This document shows, piece by piece, positions 8,816 through 17,180 of a DNA stretch of 64,000 bases. A program made the position numbers and the translations under genes. Below the pieces are notes generated by a model. It was not told the origin of the DNA. It was given only the letters and a program-made list of their open reading frames with translations, and ran no database searches. Position 1 is the stretch's first letter; every line of letters begins with the position of its first letter. The stretch comes from Sphingobacterium kitahiroshimense (GTDB lineage: Bacteria; Bacteroidota; Bacteroidia; Sphingobacteriales; Sphingobacteriaceae), in contig NZ_JAOQNK010000001.1 in the NCBI RefSeq assembly GCF_025961315.1, positions 992,001 to 1,056,000 of the forward strand, in the 5' to 3' direction.

Positions 8816-9226
8816 ATGGAAATATTAAAATTTAAAAAACCATCATACGATATACGAATTGGTAGGCAGTTCAGGGCTTCTTTAGTATTGCTTGGAATCG
8901 CTGTTCTATTTAGCTGTACAAAAAAACAGGCTCAGGAGATTTCTCCTGAGCTGCCTAATGAGACTGAAACCGTAACCGTACAAAACGTGACCTACATTAA
9001 TTTTGCGAAGGCACTTTTCGAAACAAAATGTAATTCATGTCATGCCACTGGCAGATCGGCGAGCGCACGTTGGACTTTTAACGGGTTTAGTTCTGTTAAA
9101 GATCATGCTGCCCGGATTAATAATGTGGTATTGGTCACCAAAACAATGCCGATCGGTTCAACATTGTCCACGAAAGAGATAGAATTATTAGATGCTTGGT
9201 TTAAACGTAATACACCTGAAAATTAA
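8816..9226 (+). CDS. Cytochrome c-like lipoprotein
   Basis: A 136-residue protein with an N-terminal hydrophobic segment ending in the lipobox LFSC (Cys near residue 34) and a single haem-binding motif CNSCH near residue 71, with a distal Met in KTMPIG near residue 112. This is the form of a mono-haem class I cytochrome c attached to a membrane. It lies 38 bp after the COG4315 lipoprotein and 12 bp before the YceI gene. It probably moves electrons for the cassette, but partners are unknown. Confidence 0.8.
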   Translation: MEILKFKKPSYDIRIGRQFRASLVLLGIAVLFSCTKKQAQEISPELPNETETVTVQNVTYINFAKALFETKCNSCHATGRSASARWTFNGFSSVKDHAARINNVVLVTKTMPIGSTLSTKEIELLDAWFKRNTPEN

Positions 9227-9238
9227 ACGTTAACTCTT

Positions 9239-9790
9239 ATGAAAAAAATTACTATTTATAGTGTATTCCTGTTTCTGCTTCTGAGCCTTGACGGTTTTGC
9301 ACAACAGAGCAGTTCCTTTATTTCAAAAGGTGCATCGATCAGCTTTTTCAGTAGTGCAATGCTCGAGGACATTGAGGCTAAGAGCAACTTGGCGGGATCA
9401 GCTTTGGATATAAAAACTGGAGATATCTTATTTCGGGTAAAGAATACGTCTTTCCAATTTGATAAGAAACTGATGCAAGAACATTTCAATGAAAATTATA
9501 TGGAAAGTGACAAGTATCCTGTTTCAGAGTTTAAAGGGAAAATTGAAAATAGTGGACAACTAACCAAGGATGGGAATTATACCGCAAAGGTTTCGGGTAC
9601 ATTGCAAATTCATGGTGTCACCAAAGCTTACGCTACCATGGCGACATTTACAGTCAAAAACTCAATTATAACTGCTGCAGCTAGTTTCGACGTCAGACTT
9701 GCAGATCATAAGATTACCATTCCATCTGTGGTTGGAAAAAAAATCGCAGAGGTTGTGAAGGTGAAAATAAATGCCACATATAAACATTAA
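9239..9790 (+). CDS. YceI family periplasmic lipid-binding protein
   Basis: A 183-residue protein with a signal peptide ending GFAQQ and a YceI-type lipocalin-like beta-barrel (DILFRVKNTSFQF, MQEHFNENYMESDKYPVSEFKGKI, LQIHGVTKAY). YceI proteins bind isoprenoid quinones or other amphiphiles. Beside a cytochrome c and a barrel protein it may supply or sense a quinone-like compound in the periplasm; that role is inferred. Same strand and tight spacing indicate one transcript. Confidence 0.88.
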   Translation: MKKITIYSVFLFLLLSLDGFAQQSSSFISKGASISFFSSAMLEDIEAKSNLAGSALDIKTGDILFRVKNTSFQFDKKLMQEHFNENYMESDKYPVSEFKGKIENSGQLTKDGNYTAKVSGTLQIHGVTKAYATMATFTVKNSIITAAASFDVRLADHKITIPSVVGKKIAEVVKVKINATYKH

Positions 9791-9798
9791 TCTAAAGC

Positions 9799-10749
9799 AT
9801 GCAAGGAAATATGAAAAGTATAATATGTACACTTCTATGTGGCATCACGACAGGGGCATTTGCACAGGAGGATCTTGATAAACTGATCGATCTAGGAAAC
9901 CCGAAGAATGAAAAAGTTACCGCAACATTTAAGTCGGGTAGCTTGATTAATCTTAAAACTACGGAGACTATTCATCGAAATGAACTGGATTTTAAGGTGG
10001 ATCATCGTTTTGGAGATATCGCAGGAAGTGCTGGTGGTTCCAAAAATTTCTTTGGTCTAGACAACTCTTCGGATATCAGAATTGGTCTTGATTATGGTTT
10101 ATTGGATAACCTAACAATTGGAATTGCTAGAGCGAAAGGAGCAACAGAAATCAGACAGCTCTATGAGGCTAATCTAAAATACCGCTTTTTGGAACAAACT
10201 GTCGATAACAGTGTACCTGTATCCATCGCTTTTTTTGGAAGTACGACCGTATCGGCGATGGAAGCCTCGGAAGATAAAAATTCGGCAGCTAATTTTGATG
10301 ATTTTAGTGACCGTATGAGTTATGTAAGTCAATTGATCATAGCTAGGAAGTTTAGTCCAGATATTTCTCTTGCATTGGTCCCCACCTATCTTCATCGCAA
10401 TTTTACAGCTTTTAATGATCAGAATAATATGTTTGCTATCGGAATCGGAGGTCGGGCAAAGGTTAGTAACAGAATCGCGGTCGTTGCAGATTATTTTCTT
10501 CCTTTTCGTCAGTCGTCTAAAAAGCAATATCGAGAAAACATAACGGGTCAACGCTACTATAATGCTTTAGGTGTGGGACTGGAAATGGATACAGGTGGCC
10601 ATATCTTCCATTTAAACTTTACAAATGCAACAGCTATGCAGGAATCTCAGTTTATTAGTGAAACAATCAGTTCTTGGGGTAAAGGACAATTTAGATGGGG
10701 ATTTAGTATTGCAAGACGTTTTAGTTTTGATAAAAAACCTAAGGAATAG
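9799..10749 (+). CDS. Outer-membrane beta-barrel protein (DUF5777-like)
   Basis: About 316 residues; an alternative start at 9811 (MKSIICTLL) directly opens the signal peptide, which ends GAFAQ. The mature protein begins EDLDKLIDLGNPKNEKVTATFKS and has the barrel-like strands of the DUF5777 family that in Bacteroidota is commonly encoded with YceI and cytochrome c genes. It begins 8 bp after YceI and closes the cassette. It is probably an outer-membrane component; no transport or enzymatic activity can be assigned. Confidence 0.8.
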   Translation: MQGNMKSIICTLLCGITTGAFAQEDLDKLIDLGNPKNEKVTATFKSGSLINLKTTETIHRNELDFKVDHRFGDIAGSAGGSKNFFGLDNSSDIRIGLDYGLLDNLTIGIARAKGATEIRQLYEANLKYRFLEQTVDNSVPVSIAFFGSTTVSAMEASEDKNSAANFDDFSDRMSYVSQLIIARKFSPDISLALVPTYLHRNFTAFNDQNNMFAIGIGGRAKVSNRIAVVADYFLPFRQSSKKQYRENITGQRYYNALGVGLEMDTGGHIFHLNFTNATAMQESQFISETISSWGKGQFRWGFSIARRFSFDKKPKE

Positions 10750-10848
10750 GCTTTAATCTATTACATCTTGCAGGCAGCCTTTGCAGTAACTAAAATAGGT
10801 AATTTGCTAATAATATAAAATTCATAAATACGAAAGGCGTTTATCCTT

Positions 10849-10895
10849 ATTATAATTTTCCCGAAAAGTCAGATACTTTTTGGGAAAATTATAAT
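10849..10895 (+). terminator. Hairpin downstream of the YceI cassette
   Basis: ATTATAATTTTCCC (10849-10862) pairs with GGGAAAATTATAAT (10882-10895). It lies 100 bp after the last gene of the 7929-10749 operon. The rest of the 362-bp gap up to 11111 shows nothing I can name. Confidence 0.6.
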
Positions 10896-11111
10896 ATCAA
10901 AACACAAATAACGCAGTGCTAAATTTAACTGCAATTTGTAAAAAAAGTCAAGAACTTTTTACTTGCTAACCAGCTCTTACCGCCTTTTGGGTTCTTGGTC
11001 ACCAGTCTCAAAATGTTTTCATGCTGCATGTCTATAATAATGCTTTGCTGATTATTTTATTGTTGCTCTTGAATAAAGAAAAGTACAATAACATGGCGAA
11101 TACAAAAAAAA

Positions 11112-11984
11112 CTATGAACTGATACCATTTTGATACTCATGTAAAAAATCACTTGTTGTAAGTCCAGTCTGTTTTTTAAAGAAACGCATTAAATGGTTGG
11201 GTTCTGAAAAATTAAGCTGATAGGCAATCTCTGCAACGGTAAGATTGGAATGAATTAGGTAATCTTTGATCTCTATCAATAAACGTTGCTTTAGCAAATG
11301 GGTCGCTGTAACATTAAATTGATTTTTGACCGCTTTATTAAGAGCAATGCGATTAATATGAAGAAGATCGGTATAATCACTTATACGCTGCTTTTCTTTG
11401 ATGTGAATTTCAATCAATTGCTTAAACGCGAAAGCATCATTTTGCTCATTTTTCTCTACTGCCAAATGATTTATCTGACTATATTCTCGGTTTAGTTTTT
11501 GAAGCAGATAATAAATCAATGAACGGATAATATGTACACTGTCAATTCTAGTCCTTACCAATTCCGATTTTATTTCAGCAAGAAGAGAGAAATACCTTTC
11601 CATAAGTGCATCATCGATCTGCATATTCAAGGGACATTCCAACTGATAAAAGTATAATAAACGATAGGCAAATAACTTGTCTGAAAAAAAATCATTCAAA
11701 AAGTCCTCTTGAAAAACTAAAATTACAAAATCTAAACCTTCTGGATTTAGGTTCCATTCCCGTTTTTGAAAAGGAGACAGAAATATAATACTGTTGTCGC
11801 TGATCTCTATTTTATGATGATTCAAAATAACATGACCGCTTCCCTTTTTAATAAAAGCGATTTCAAGGTAATCGGTGTCGTATATTCCACTATTAAGATA
11901 GCTTTCTTTAACTTCATCTGAAGGCAAAACATTAATGAGAAAATCAACGCCACATTCTGTTTTATGAAATTTTACGGTTCTCAA
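11112..11984 (-). CDS. AraC family transcriptional regulator
   Basis: A 290-residue regulator with an N-terminal cupin sensor (AFIKKGSGHVILNHHKIEI near residues 43-62) and a C-terminal AraC DNA-binding domain of ~100 residues containing YTDLLHINRIALNKAVKNQ and VAEIAYQLNFSEPNHLMRFF. It lies downstream of the UlaG-like hydrolase gene on the same strand but behind a strong terminator, so it has its own transcript. The hydrolase promoter contains a 21-bp-period direct repeat that this protein may recognise. Confidence 0.9.
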   Translation of the reverse strand: MRTVKFHKTECGVDFLINVLPSDEVKESYLNSGIYDTDYLEIAFIKKGSGHVILNHHKIEISDNSIIFLSPFQKREWNLNPEGLDFVILVFQEDFLNDFFSDKLFAYRLLYFYQLECPLNMQIDDALMERYFSLLAEIKSELVRTRIDSVHIIRSLIYYLLQKLNREYSQINHLAVEKNEQNDAFAFKQLIEIHIKEKQRISDYTDLLHINRIALNKAVKNQFNVTATHLLKQRLLIEIKDYLIHSNLTVAEIAYQLNFSEPNHLMRFFKKQTGLTTSDFLHEYQNGISS

Positions 11985-12114
11985 TTTATTTTCTTTTAAA
12001 CAAATGTACTAAAAGTTCTTTTCCAATTTTTTTCACACATTGCAGAATTGACAACATGGTATAATGTAGTGTAAAAAAAGACCGGTGAAGAACACCTTTA
12101 AAAAAAATATATTT

Positions 12115-12152
12115 AAACCCCAAACCCACTTTATTGAGTGGGTTTGGGGTTT
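12115..12152 (-). terminator. Strong intrinsic terminator of the UlaG-like hydrolase gene
   Basis: AAACCCCAAACCCACT (12115-12130) and AGTGGGTTTGGGGTTT (12137-12152) form a perfect 16-bp stem with a six-base loop. Read on the minus strand it is followed by an A/T stretch ending in a run of T. It lies about 50 bp past the hydrolase stop. Confidence 0.9.
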
Positions 12153-12200
12153 ACGTCTTTTGATAAGACTCTGATCCTTTTTTTAACAATGCTATGTCAC

Positions 12201-13040
12201 CTAAAGTGATAACGTAATAACTTCTGTATCTTGAGGGACTATCAATTTATCTTTACCGATCTTCAACTCGGAAGCTTTCTGAATTAAAGAACTCCTTGTT
12301 GTACGGCAATGGTCCAATGCGTCCATGTGTACTGCAATAACTTTTGCATGACCACTTTCACGGATGAGAGCCATTGTCTGTTCTTCGTTCATAATAATCG
12401 GAACATTTTCAAATCCTTTTATAAGTGCTCCTCCGGAATTAACAACGATGTAATCTGGCTTATATTTTTTAATATTTTGCTTGATATCATCTGTCCAGAT
12501 TGCATCTCCAACAATATATACCGTAGGTTGGTTTTTAGCTTCTAGGATAAATCCAGAAGTCTTGCCCATCATCTTCAATACCTCACCACTTCCGTGTTGG
12601 CCTTCTAGACGATGGATTTTAATCCCATTCCATAGTTTAGTGTCATTGAGAACGGTTGCATTACTAAAACCTTCCTTGTCAAAGAAATCTTTATCTGCAG
12701 GTTGGATCATCAATTCGATCGATTTGTTAAGGGTTTTACTCGCCACTTTATCAAAGTGATCTTCATGACTATGGGAAACAAGCACTAAATTAACATCTTT
12801 AACAATCTTCTCAACTGGCATTTTCAGCTCAATCGTTGGATTGCGTTGGATTCCCGCCCAAGAATCGATAGCTCCTTTTGGAGATAACATCGGATCAACA
12901 AGAATTCTCTGCCCACCATACTCTATAAGTAAAGTGGCATTTCTAACTAACTGAATGGTAGGCTTCGTACCTACGTTGGATTGTCCAAACACAATTGCGG
13001 CTAATAACGTAAACGTAACTGCCAGAAATATTTTTTTCAT
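12201..13040 (-). CDS. Secreted UlaG-like metallo-beta-lactamase-fold hydrolase
   Basis: A 279-residue protein with a signal peptide ending IVFGQ. The MBL-fold metal motif is SHSHEDHFDKV near residue 90, followed by GDAIWTDDI and AVHMDALDHC, which resemble the UlaG (L-ascorbate 6-phosphate lactonase) and YtnP/RomA-like lactonase branch. Substrate is unknown. An extracytoplasmic location argues against a phosphorylated intracellular metabolite. It is monocistronic, ended by the hairpin at 12115-12152, with a putative AraC site in its promoter. Confidence 0.8.
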   Translation of the reverse strand: MKKIFLAVTFTLLAAIVFGQSNVGTKPTIQLVRNATLLIEYGGQRILVDPMLSPKGAIDSWAGIQRNPTIELKMPVEKIVKDVNLVLVSHSHEDHFDKVASKTLNKSIELMIQPADKDFFDKEGFSNATVLNDTKLWNGIKIHRLEGQHGSGEVLKMMGKTSGFILEAKNQPTVYIVGDAIWTDDIKQNIKKYKPDYIVVNSGGALIKGFENVPIIMNEEQTMALIRESGHAKVIAVHMDALDHCRTTRSSLIQKASELKIGKDKLIVPQDTEVITLSL

Positions 13041-13102
13041 GTTTTCTTTATTATTATTTAAAACACCACACTAATTGACTTGTTCGTGTAGTAATATCAT
13101 TG

Positions 13103-13160
13103 CAAAGGTCAAGATATTATGTTATTGATCTGCTACCATAATATCACTGGTTACTACCAT
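13103..13160 (-). promoter_or_regulatory. AraC-type direct repeats and -7-like element for the UlaG-like gene
   Basis: On the minus strand ATGGTAG occurs twice with a period of 21 bp (plus-strand CTACCAT at 13133-13139 and 13154-13160). Twenty-two bases closer to the gene is GACCTTTG (13110-13103), one mismatch from TAnnTTTG. The geometry matches the other AraC-associated promoters in the window. Confidence 0.5.
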
Positions 13161-13281
13161 TTTGATACCGTTCTCTATACTGTATTTTTTATACCTTGAA
13201 TTTTCAAAAAGATTTCGGCAAAAATAGCCCACTCTATAGATTTCATTTTTCTAGATGGCATTACGCTAAAACTATTGATTG

Positions 13282-14403
13282 CTACAGACTCAGATTGGGC
13301 ATATGGTATGCATCTGCTATCAGTTTTGCAGAATGCAGTATCCCTTCGAGAGAATGACCTAAATTGGCTATCATCAATTCATCTGCCCCTGAAATCTGCT
13401 GAAAGTGATTTAGCTTACTTACGACCTGGTCTGCAGTTCCATAGATCATTTTATGGTTCCAACCGTCCAATATATACCTTTCGGAATCACTGTACTTATA
13501 ATTTTTTAATTCTTGCGGAGATGGAATTATATATGATTGCCTGTTCATCATTCGGAGCATACTATGTGATACCGAATATGACTGTGATTTGGCCTCTTCT
13601 TCATTGTCTGCTGCATAAACTGAAAAGCAGGCAATAGTGTAAGGACTGTCAAGTACTTTTGAAGATCTGAAGTACTTTCTATAAAGTTCAAATGCGGCCA
13701 ACATGTTTTCAGGTGCCAGTTGCGCAGCAAAGGCAAATGGTAGTCCTAACTTTCCTGCCAATTGCGCAGAATAACCGCTAGATCCCAATAGCCAAACTAA
13801 TGGACTTTCAAAAGATCGTGCAATACCGTTTTCAAGATCTTGACCGGGTCCAGGAACTGCAAATACCTTGCCCTTGTAAGGATGTCCCAAAGGAAAAGCA
13901 TCTTCAAGAAAATGGAGTAACTCTGTCAACTGTTCTGGAAAATTTTCAGCTCCGAACTGCTCACGACGGAGTGCTGAGGCTGTAAGCTCATTGGTCCCCG
14001 GTGCACGTCCTATTCCAAGATCGATACGCCCTGGAGCCATAGCCTCCAGCATACCAAATTGCTCGGCAACGACCAAAGGTGGAAAGTTTGGTAGCATCAT
14101 GCCACCAGATCCTAATCTTATTTGTTGTGTTTCGCCGATCAGTCGGGAGAGCAACATCGCAGGTGAAGAGGTAGAAACAGCGGGCATGCCGTGGTGCTCA
14201 GCTACCCAATAACGGGCAAAGCCCCGTTTATCTGCAAGTTTAGCAAGCTCAATACTGTTATTAATTGCTTCAATACTTGAATAACCTCTTCCCGTTGTAG
14301 CCACATCAAGGATGGACAAGGGCACCGGAGCGCTTCCTTGCTTTTTAACCGAATGAAAAGAAACGGGTATATTATTGGAATTGTCTTTATCTTTATTTTT
14401 CAT
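13282..14403 (-). CDS. LLM-class flavin-dependent oxidoreductase
   Basis: A 373-residue bacterial-luciferase-like monooxygenase (TIM barrel, FMN-dependent). Family marks are the LSILDVATTGRGYSS start, RYWVAEHHGMPAVSTSSPA near residue 60, RLGSGGMMLPN and GRIDLGIGRAPG near residue 130, and the WLLGSSGYSAQLA segment near residue 205. The substrate is not predictable. The gene is divergent from the TetR regulator at 14598, with the palindrome ATACTAATTAGTAT between them, so repression by that TetR protein is possible. Confidence 0.9.
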   Translation of the reverse strand: MKNKDKDNSNNIPVSFHSVKKQGSAPVPLSILDVATTGRGYSSIEAINNSIELAKLADKRGFARYWVAEHHGMPAVSTSSPAMLLSRLIGETQQIRLGSGGMMLPNFPPLVVAEQFGMLEAMAPGRIDLGIGRAPGTNELTASALRREQFGAENFPEQLTELLHFLEDAFPLGHPYKGKVFAVPGPGQDLENGIARSFESPLVWLLGSSGYSAQLAGKLGLPFAFAAQLAPENMLAAFELYRKYFRSSKVLDSPYTIACFSVYAADNEEEAKSQSYSVSHSMLRMMNRQSYIIPSPQELKNYKYSDSERYILDGWNHKMIYGTADQVVSKLNHFQQISGADELMIANLGHSLEGILHSAKLIADAYHMPNLSL

Positions 14404-14578
14404 AAACTATTAATTTAGAATATGATGCAAAATTACAAACAGAAAAAAAGCATAGGGTACCAAAAATAATCTGAATACTATCTTTTTGATAACTGAAAAT
14501 AAAGAGGCAGCCTTGTCAGTAGCCAACAGGCTTCACCACAACTTGCCAAACCAATAAAGAATTACGTTCTTTGTATTC

Positions 14579-14592
14579 ATACTAATTAGTAT
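14579..14592. promoter_or_regulatory. Candidate TetR operator 1
   Basis: A perfect palindrome ATACTAATTAGTAT lies six bases upstream of the tetR ATG, just after the promoter-like TTCTTTG. The same arms (ATACT-N4-AGTAT) recur at 15207-15220 in front of the next operon. A dyad at both ends of a TetR gene is the usual arrangement for autorepression plus target control. Confidence 0.7.
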
Positions 14593-14597
14593 TTTTT

Positions 14598-15188
14598 ATG
14601 AAAAAGTCATCAGCAACTCGGCATACAATTCTTGAAAAAGCATTTGAAATTATCTATACCAAAGGTTATCAAACGACAAGTATTGATGAAATTATTGCGA
14701 CAACAAAAGTTACAAAAGGAGCATTTTACTATCATTTCAAGACCAAAGATGAAATGGGTATGGCTATAATTAATGAAATTTTAAAACCAACAATGCAAAA
14801 TGATTTCATTAAACCTTTACAAAATGCAAAAAATCCTACTCAGGAAATTTATGATATGACAAAAGCGCTACTTCTGGAAAATCCTCTTTTGAAGTTAGAA
14901 TATGGATGTCCCGCAGGAAATTTAACACAGGAAATGACACCTTGGAATGCAGCTTTTGGAAAGGCACTATCTGAGCTGATTCTAGAATGGCAGCAAACAA
15001 TTGAAAATAGTATAAAAAGTGCCAAAGAAAATGGAACCATAAGGGAAAATGTAGATCCGCAGCAAGTCGCGTATTTTATTATGTCAGGGTATTGGGGAAT
15101 TAGAAATTTCGGAAAAGTTTATAACAGTACAGCATGCTATCACTCCTATTTAAAAGAACTGAAAATTTACCTAAACAATTTAGCTTAA
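14598..15188 (+). CDS. TetR/AcrR family transcriptional regulator
   Basis: A 196-residue TetR regulator. The N-terminal helix-turn-helix is clear: TRHTILEKAFEIIYTKGYQ, then TSIDEIIATTKVTKGAFYYHF (residues ~27-47). The C-terminal part resembles the TetR_C group that responds to electrophiles or small hydrophobic compounds (YGCPAGNLTQEM near residue 98). Candidate operators lie immediately upstream (14579-14592) and downstream (15207-15220), pointing to control of itself and the four-gene operon at 15258-16633. Confidence 0.92.
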   Translation: MKKSSATRHTILEKAFEIIYTKGYQTTSIDEIIATTKVTKGAFYYHFKTKDEMGMAIINEILKPTMQNDFIKPLQNAKNPTQEIYDMTKALLLENPLLKLEYGCPAGNLTQEMTPWNAAFGKALSELILEWQQTIENSIKSAKENGTIRENVDPQQVAYFIMSGYWGIRNFGKVYNSTACYHSYLKELKIYLNNLA

Positions 15189-15202
15189 ATATTCTTTAAT
15201 AA

Positions 15203-15225
15203 AAACATACTGCTTAGTATGTTTT
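15203..15225. promoter_or_regulatory. Candidate TetR operator 2 in front of the four-gene operon
   Basis: AAACATACT and AGTATGTTT flank a four-base GCTT spacer. The core ATACTGCTTAGTAT (15207-15220) differs from operator 1 at only two central bases. It lies 14 bp after the tetR stop and 38 bp before the most likely start of the next gene. It could also act as a terminator of tetR. Confidence 0.65.
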
Positions 15226-15257
15226 TATTATATTTACATCGACAAACAAAATTTGCG

Positions 15258-15716
15258 ATGTATCAAACACTTACTTTTTATCATTCCTTCATACGCTGGC
15301 TAGTGCTGGCAAGTATAGTTTATGCTATTTATCGGGCATATAAAGGTTATTCTTCTAACGCTGTATTCTCCAAAAGAGACAATGCTACACGTCATTGGAC
15401 AGCAACAATGGCACACATTCAGCTTCTAGTTGGAATTGTATTGTACACTCAAAGCCCCATCATCAAATACTTCTGGAATAATTTTAATGAGGCCATTGAA
15501 AATTTTGATCTTGCCTTTTTTGGTCTACTTCACCTAATTTTAATGTTAATAGCGATCATTTTAATTACCATTGGTTCTGCTAAAGCAAAAAGAAAAACAA
15601 CCGACAAAGAAAAATTCAAAACAATGTTGATTTGGTTTTCAATTTCACTCATCATTATTTTCATAGCCATTCCTTGGCCGTTTTCACCATTTGCTACCAG
15701 ACCTTATTTTAGATAG
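15258..15716 (+). CDS. Four-helix membrane protein, cytochrome b-like
   Basis: About 152 residues from the ATG at 15258; an ATG at 15219 is in frame but overlaps the palindrome, so the later start is preferred. Four transmembrane helices are visible, with histidines in or near helices 1-3 (FYHSFIRWLVLAS, RHWTATMAHIQLLVGIV, LLHLILMLIAIIL). Proteins like this in Bacteroidota are sometimes labelled cytochrome b-like, but haem binding is unproven. First gene of a tightly packed operon with a DUF3817 protein, a rhodanese and an HMA-like protein. Confidence 0.7.
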   Translation: MYQTLTFYHSFIRWLVLASIVYAIYRAYKGYSSNAVFSKRDNATRHWTATMAHIQLLVGIVLYTQSPIIKYFWNNFNEAIENFDLAFFGLLHLILMLIAIILITIGSAKAKRKTTDKEKFKTMLIWFSISLIIIFIAIPWPFSPFATRPYFR

Positions 15717-15717
15717 T

Positions 15718-16020
15718 ATGATAAATTTATTCAAAACAAAAATCGGAAGATTGCGCATTATTGGGTTTCTTGAAGGCGTATCATTATTAGTGCTCATTTT
15801 CGTAGCTGTACCTCTGAAACATTATTTTCACAATCCTAGTTTAAGCGAAATATTAGGACCGATTCATGGAGCAATTTTTTTACTTTTCCTGTTCAATACG
15901 TTAAGTGTTGCTGTAGAGCAGAATTGGAAATTTAAAACGACAACTTGGAAAGTTATTTTGGCCTGCATTATTCCATTCGGAACATTTTACATTGACCATA
16001 AAATATTAAGCAAACTATGA
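15718..16020 (+). CDS. DUF3817 family membrane protein
   Basis: About 100 residues from the ATG at 15718, one base after the previous stop. Three transmembrane helices are visible, with the DUF3817 features RLRIIGFLEGVSLLVLIFVAVPLKH at the N-terminus and LGPIHGAIFLLFLF in the middle. The role of DUF3817 is unknown. Its stop overlaps the start of the rhodanese gene (ATGA), so translational coupling is expected. Confidence 0.85.
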   Translation: MINLFKTKIGRLRIIGFLEGVSLLVLIFVAVPLKHYFHNPSLSEILGPIHGAIFLLFLFNTLSVAVEQNWKFKTTTWKVILACIIPFGTFYIDHKILSKL

Positions 16021-16385
16021 AGACGATATATATTATTGGTGCTATAGTTATATTGATTTACATCTCGTATCGAACCTATCGTTTCGCAACACTTGATAAT
16101 GGGCTCGCTCATAAAATAGAGAATGGAGCGGTAATTTTAGATGTTCGAACCGAAAAAGAATATAATATGGGACATATTGATGGTTCAATAAATATTTCAC
16201 TAGGCACAATTAATGAAAGATACATTGAACTGGATAAGAGCAAAACATACATTACAACCTGTTCTCATGGTTTAAGGAGTGTGAAAGTGGAAAACATTTT
16301 AAAAGACAAAGGTTTCAAAAATGTTTTTAATGGCGGTGCTTGGTCTGACCTTGAAAAAATAGTAATCAAACTAAAAGATAATTGA
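16017..16385 (+). CDS. Membrane-anchored single-domain rhodanese
   Basis: A 122-residue protein with an N-terminal transmembrane helix (residues 3-18) and one rhodanese domain: VILDVRTEKEYNMGHIDGSINISLG, then the active-site loop TTCSHGLRS with the catalytic Cys near residue 83. It probably carries sulfane sulfur as a Cys-persulfide at the outer face of the inner membrane. It overlaps the DUF3817 gene by four bases and the next gene by one, so it is central to the operon. Confidence 0.9.
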   Translation: MKTIYIIGAIVILIYISYRTYRFATLDNGLAHKIENGAVILDVRTEKEYNMGHIDGSINISLGTINERYIELDKSKTYITTCSHGLRSVKVENILKDKGFKNVFNGGAWSDLEKIVIKLKDN

Positions 16386-16633
16386 TGATTTCAGTGTTTA
16401 AAACAAGTGTGATAAGTATAAGAGAAATAGAGACACTAAAACCGTTTCTTGACACACATCTCGGAATTGCAAAGTGGAATTTTGACCTTGAAGACTGCGA
16501 CAATATTTTGCGTATTGACAGTATAAACGAAATTACTGAACGTACAATTAAAATTTTGAGCGACTATGGTTTTGACTGCCAAGAACTTGAAGGCTCACCT
16601 GTAGGTGATACAGTCAAAAGTAGCCTGTCATAA
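16385..16633 (+). CDS. Small HMA-like ferredoxin-fold protein without CxxC
   Basis: About 82 residues from the ATG at 16385, overlapping the rhodanese stop as TGATG. The pattern of beta-alpha-beta segments (VFKTSVISIREIETLKPFL, KWNFDLEDCDNILRI, ITERTIKILSDYGFDCQEL) resembles heavy-metal-associated or ferredoxin-like small proteins, but the CxxC metal site is absent; two single Cys residues remain. Function unknown. The coupling suggests a partner for the rhodanese. Confidence 0.65.
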   Translation: MISVFKTSVISIREIETLKPFLDTHLGIAKWNFDLEDCDNILRIDSINEITERTIKILSDYGFDCQELEGSPVGDTVKSSLS

Positions 16634-16680
16634 AACTTCAAATTTTCACAACTCTTTCTCTACTTCCATTAAGAGTAACT

Positions 16681-16720
16681 AGCAATACAGTACAAATCAA
16701 AATTTGTACTGTATTGCTTT
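16681..16720 (+). terminator. Terminator of the rhodanese operon
   Basis: AGCAATACAGTACAAAT (16681-16697) pairs perfectly with ATTTGTACTGTATTGCT (16702-16718), followed by TT. It lies about 50 bp after the last gene. Confidence 0.85.
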
Positions 16721-16732
16721 ATTGACTAGAGA

Positions 16733-17145
16733 TTATCTGATATAATTTTTAGATTTGATTTTCAAAAACCTGCTTTTGAGGTATACTAATCTGCGCAGAT
16801 TTACCTTCCCGAAATTATACCATAGTACAAAAGACAGAATAGGCAAGCTGAAAATAATCACCCAACCAAAGATCTTTTTAAGAGACACCAAGATAGCTTG
16901 TTGCTCCATCTGCGAATATTTTTGTAAATTTAGCATTCCGAAAGTATTCATATCCAGGTATACTACAAGATCTACAATACTCTGCAACTGATAACGGTAC
17001 AGCAGGTAACTGTATACAGGTGCAAATGCCATTACAGAAAAAAGTTCTGATGACCTGCATACCGAACATGATCTGACTTAAAACCTTGGGCATTAACGCA
17101 AAAAGACAAAAGTAATATTGCGGTTTTGATAATATACTTCTCCAT
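16733..17145 (-). pseudogene. Frameshifted small secreted/membrane protein gene
   Basis: The minus strand has an ATG at 17145 opening a clear signal peptide (MEKYIIKTAILLLSF, ending VNAQG), continuing with KSDHVRYAGHQNFF until a stop at a run of six T (plus-strand A run 17038-17043). One extra T there would join it to the open frame that runs from SVMAFAPVYSYLLYR to a stop at 16733, with a hydrophobic segment (IFGWVIIFSLPILSFVLWY) and a basic tail. The total of 413 bases is one short of a multiple of three. It could be a recent mutation, phase variation or a sequencing error. It lies 35 bp after the gene at 17181-17855, on the same strand. Family not recognised. Confidence 0.7.
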
Positions 17146-17180
17146 TTTTAATTTAGTGTAAAATGTATCTTTTATTACGC

